64,000 bases of DNA from Pisolithus tinctorius (Eukaryota; Basidiomycota; Agaricomycetes; Boletales; Pisolithaceae). Where the stretch lies: NCBI GenBank assembly GCA_024663395.1, contig JANFAH010000035.1, forward strand, positions 124,001-188,000, written 5' to 3'. Below, piece after piece: positions 60,200 through 64,000 of the stretch. The translations under genes were made by a program, and so were the position numbers. Numbering within the stretch: the first letter of the stretch is position 1; each line of letters opens with the position of its first letter. Under the pieces are notes generated by a model, which was not told the DNA's origin, searched no databases, and saw only the letters and a program-made list of their open reading frames with translations.

Positions 60200-63100
60200 C
60201 ACTGGTTGCATTGGGGTTCCTGCATTTTGTTTGTACTCATCATGTCAGAAAGTGGCAGGCGGATGACCATGGACAGTGGCATGTGCTGCTTGTGTATTGA
60301 CGTTGCTGCTCCCAGCGATGTTGTTGCTATCAGCTACAAGTTTATTCGACGAGAATATATGCTGGACCGTGTTACTATACACGAGGAATTTACTGCCGAG
60401 TCAGTGTACCCTAGAGGATCGTTGTTGGTATGTCGTGCAAACTCAGTGCATGAGTTTGTGGAAGAGTATCCTTTCTTGACGTTGAACGATATTAAATCCA
60501 TTGTGGCATTTCACAGAGTGGTTCTTCTTCGTCGTCTGCGCCGTCAGGGGTGTGTCGATGCCCTCTGCATTCACGAGTGTTTGGCCACTTGTCCATCGCT
60601 GTTGTATGTGTTTTGACAGCTTAAAACCACTCGGAGAGGGAGATGCCTCCTTCCTGCATTGCAACCGGCAACTTTACTTGAGCGAAACGTTGCTGATGTC
60701 AGAGCTGTGGACAGAAGTGCGAAGTTGGCACGACGTCAACAGTTAGTAGGGGGTGGGGATGTTGATGAGGGACCATGTCCTTATCCCCCTATCAGATCAT
60801 TGAGCAAAAAGCTGGACATCATTCGAGATTGGCAGAAGCTCATGTCACCGCAGGGCCTTGCTGAGGGAGTCTGCACTGTCTGTGCGCAGACATTCCCATG
60901 TCGAGATCTTTCGGATATTATTCCTTCCACTGAAGCACTTTTGGTGTTGAGGAACGATTGGTTACCACCTCCATGTCAACCTCAGGCATATAACATGGAA
61001 AAATATCATGGAGCGATTCTCTGCCCACATGGTATGCATTGTTTGGATGATGTCACTGAGCTTGGGATGTGTGTTTCATGTCAGAAGGCATTGACAGGCA
61101 AGATTCCATGCCAACCAAAGGATTCTATTGCGAATTTTCAATATTATGGTCACAGTGAATTGCCACAGGAGGTTTGGGAAAGTATCCATGCCACAAGTGC
61201 TTTGGAGATCATGCTCGTTGCAGCATGTCGAGCTACTGTTATCACACATCATTATCAAACGAAGAGCATTCATGCAGGTCATGTTCCTGAGGAAGCAAGT
61301 CAGCACTTCAATAGAGGTAACGTTGCTCTCTTACCCCAGGATCCCTCCGCATTATCAAATGTCCTTCCTCCGACACCAAGTAATTTGCATGGGACTGTGT
61401 GTGTGGTGTTCGCTGGTGGTTCTTTCCGTCCGAGTGTGGAGGCATTATGGAGATTTCCTCTGGTTCTTGTCAGTAAATCCAGAGTGAAATGTATCATTGA
61501 GTGGTTAACATCAAATAATGAATGGTATACGAAGAATGGTATTTCATTCAGTGCTGAAAATTTGGCAGCCTTGGTAAATGGCAGCAACGATTCTGGGGTT
61601 TTACAGGGGATAGAAATCACCCATCTTTGGGATGAGGATGGGGCAAGTGATTCCAGAGGTGATGTTGATTGGTCTGCATTGGTGACAGATCTCATTACCG
61701 AGATGGTCACATATACCGATGGTGATCGCTCTGAGCGGTCCTGCCGCACCATGAAGGCAGCAGCCCTGACTCATGCATTAAATCACAAGAGCTTTTTAGT
61801 TAGTCGTACTGGTTCCGTGTTGATGAACGAGAATTTGCCTGGGTTCTTGAGCATGGTGTTTCCACATCTCGATCCCTGGGGCATTGGTGGGTTTAACCAT
61901 CCTGCTCACCAGCCTGATCAACATATTTCTTTCCAACGACAACTTAAAAATATGTTGCGGCAAGTGGACTCACCCTTCACTCAGGATGCAACGTTTCCAT
62001 TTATATGTTGGAATATCTTGCAAAAGCGTGCGGCAAGTGAGAATACTGCGTTCTGCATCCCGTCTGCTCGTCAACACAGTCTTGTGAATGATGTCCGGGA
62101 GGCGGAGGCGAGCATAGCGTCGTTGGCGGAAAAACTGCAAAACAACCCAAAAGCGAAGGTAGACTCTGTTGGGGAAAAGGGGGCTTTACGATTATTTCGG
62201 GAATTGAATGTGATCTGTCATTCGTTGCCAGGCAGCGATGGGTACAAGTTGTGCTGGCGCAATGAAATTCGGTCTTTGACGCGGTGTCTTGGTACACCTG
62301 CATTTTTTCTTACTTTGAATCTGCATGATGTTACTAATGTTCTAGTCGCCCATTATGGGGGTATGGATGTCTCTCAGTGGCGCCAGCTGAGTGCATACGA
62401 GCGTGCTGTTTTTGTTGCGTCCCATGCAGGTGCCACTGTGAAGGCTTTTGATGTCATCATCCGCGGCTTTATAGACATCGTCATTAAGTTTAACAACGGG
62501 ATTGGATTATTTGGAAAGTGCACAGGGTACTATGGAACAGTGGAAGCCCAAGGACGAGGAACACTCCACTGCCATTTGTTACTGTGGGTGGATGGTCATC
62601 TGAATCCTGAACGCTTGCATCAGTTGATGATGACGAATGAGGAATTCAAATCTTTGCTTTTTTGCTGGTTAGAGGATGTTATTAAGTGTGAGCTTCCTGG
62701 GAGCTCACCTGACAGCATGGACACTACAGATACATCTCCTGCAAAGCCTGTTTGGCGGGATGATGAACCAGATCCTCGTCTACAACTGCCACCTCAAATT
62801 GTACAGATGGACGAGGGTGTTTTTGATGATGCTTTTCATGAATTTGTCCAGCGCCTCACTATAGAATGTAATTGGCACGAACACACACCTACATGCTTTA
62901 AACATCTTCGTCCCGGAGAGGAACCCAGTGATGACAATTGTTGAATGCAAATCGATGGGACAGTTCATGCCCAGTCCTATGTTGATCCGGAAACGCAGTC
63001 TATTCTCCTTCGACGGCATCATCTGCATATAAACAATTATAATGATATTATATTGTTTCTTCTGCAATGTAACATGGACGTTAAGTTCATCAGTTCAGGT

Positions 63101-64000
63101 GCTGTTGCGAAGGCGTTGACTTACTATGTCAGTGATTACATTACCAAAAACGATCTTCAGGTCCATGTCGGTCTTCAAGCTATTCATGCCGCTATTGATA
63201 ACCACTGCAGACAGTTCATGAATGATGTCGAGTCTTCATCATCCATGTGTGAGAGGAATTTGCTGACCAAGGCAGTTAATGCCATGATGGGGAGGAGAGA
63301 AGTCTCCCATCAACAGGTTATGAGCTATCTCGTTGGGGGCGGAGATTATTATACTGGGCATACTTACCATACGGCTTGCTTTTATGAGTTCATAGATATA
63401 AGTATTGCACAAGAGGCTCACGTTGATGGTGATTGTGCATGCAGTGGATCGTCCTCCACTGATTGTCCAGGTTACATTTGTGGCTCTACATGTACAGCAC
63501 ATGCATCTGATGGTTCACTGTCAGTTGTGTCCGAGACTCAGGACTACTTATTGCGACCTACCATTGCTCCTTTCGATAGCATGTCCCTATGGCAATTTCT
63601 GGAGCAAACTGAGAAAGTGAAACACACATTGAGCAAGAGTGAGGGAACTCATACCGTTCCCTCTGGTGATGGGGATGAATCTTCGATGCCTGCTGCTGAA
63701 CATCCAGCATACTCACGTAGATTTCGCGCTTCCTTCATGGACCATACTCATCCCCAGTACGAATCGCATGAGCTTTGCATCCGCAATATGTTCGTTGTGC
63801 CTGTTTTGATAGGAGATTCCATACCATTGCCATGGAGATTGGATTCTCGCATGGAAGAGTTCAGCTGCGCTATGTTACTTCTCTTCCGGCTGTGGCGTAA
63901 GCCCTCCAACTTGCTGCAGAATTACACCTGCTGGATGGAAGCTTTTGACACTTTCCAGTTCTCAGAGACCTCTTCTCGCCTGATATCCAACTTCCTAATC
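60200..64000 (+). pseudogene. Helitron Rep/helicase gene (5' and Rep parts), cut by the window end
   Basis: One frame runs from about 60194 to the window edge with only two stops, TGA at 60614-60616 and 62942-62944. Parts in order: SVYPRGSLLVCRANSVHEFV, a Cys-rich finger GVCTVCAQTFPCRDLSD, the helper domain often annotated DUF6570 (PQEVWESIHATSALEIMLVA), the Helitron helicase-like N-domain around 61.8-62.4 kb (GTPAFFLTLNLHDVTNVLV), and the HUH nuclease core GYYGTVEAQGRGTLHCHLLL with histidines near 62570. The tyrosine motif TYYVSDYITKNDLQ lies near 63120. The SF1 helicase would lie beyond 64000. CpG is reduced but still present, so this copy is younger than the fragments at 43.4 and 52.0 kb. 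Both stops could be CGA-to-TGA changes, or mark introns. Confidence 0.88.

Overview
This window is eukaryotic nuclear DNA from a filamentous basidiomycete, most likely an Agaricomycete. The evidence is the gene style (many short GT...AG introns of about 50-70 bp in compact genes), the gene content (fungal SRPK kinase, HET-C2-type GLTP, NF-YC/Hap5, Egh1-type GH5 glucosidase, fungal F-box and BTB families, a Crinkler-type protein) and the transposons (chromovirus Ty3/gypsy, Helitron, PIF/Harbinger, Tc1-like foldback elements). The species cannot be settled from the sequence alone.

From 1 to about 35.3 kb is gene-bearing euchromatin. In order it holds an SRPK kinase (-), a coiled-coil protein of unknown role (+), a glycolipid transfer protein (-), the tiny complex I subunit NDUFA1/MWFE (+), NF-YC (-), a conserved unknown locus whose 3' part lacks CpG (+), methylthioribulose-1-phosphate dehydratase (+), an F-box protein (-), a GH5 steryl/ceramide beta-glucosidase (+) and an OPA3-like protein (-). 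A faster-evolving accessory cluster follows: a decayed F-box gene, an intact BTB gene, a second copy of the F-box promoter plus first exon, and a four-exon gene of 691 codons that joins two Crinkler-type N-terminal domains to a kinase-like C-terminus.

From about 35.3 to 60.05 kb is a transposon block that has lost nearly all CpG dinucleotides. It holds dead copies of a Myb/SANT-like accessory gene, an integrase-type transposase, a PIF/Harbinger transposase, a Helitron fragment and a twice-present retroelement-like unit. Each copy of that unit carries its own Tc1-type foldback element at a TA site, and the other copy serves as the empty-site control. A complete 7.77-kb chromovirus (44261-52025, 484-bp LTRs, CAAGG target duplication) was inserted later into the old Helitron and still has CpGs. 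Its two LTRs differ only by transitions at CpG positions, and its premature stops are all TGA where relatives are expected to have CGA. The RT and RNase H active sites have also been hit by CpG-to-CpA changes.

From about 60.1 kb to the right edge lies a second, better preserved Helitron (Rep part, cut by the window end) with two in-frame TGA codons.

The unifying theme is cytosine-methylation-type decay of repeats, captured at several ages in one locus, with one possible spill into a host gene at 17.85 kb. The Crinkler-kinase gene beside the repeat block is the most unusual protein-coding gene.
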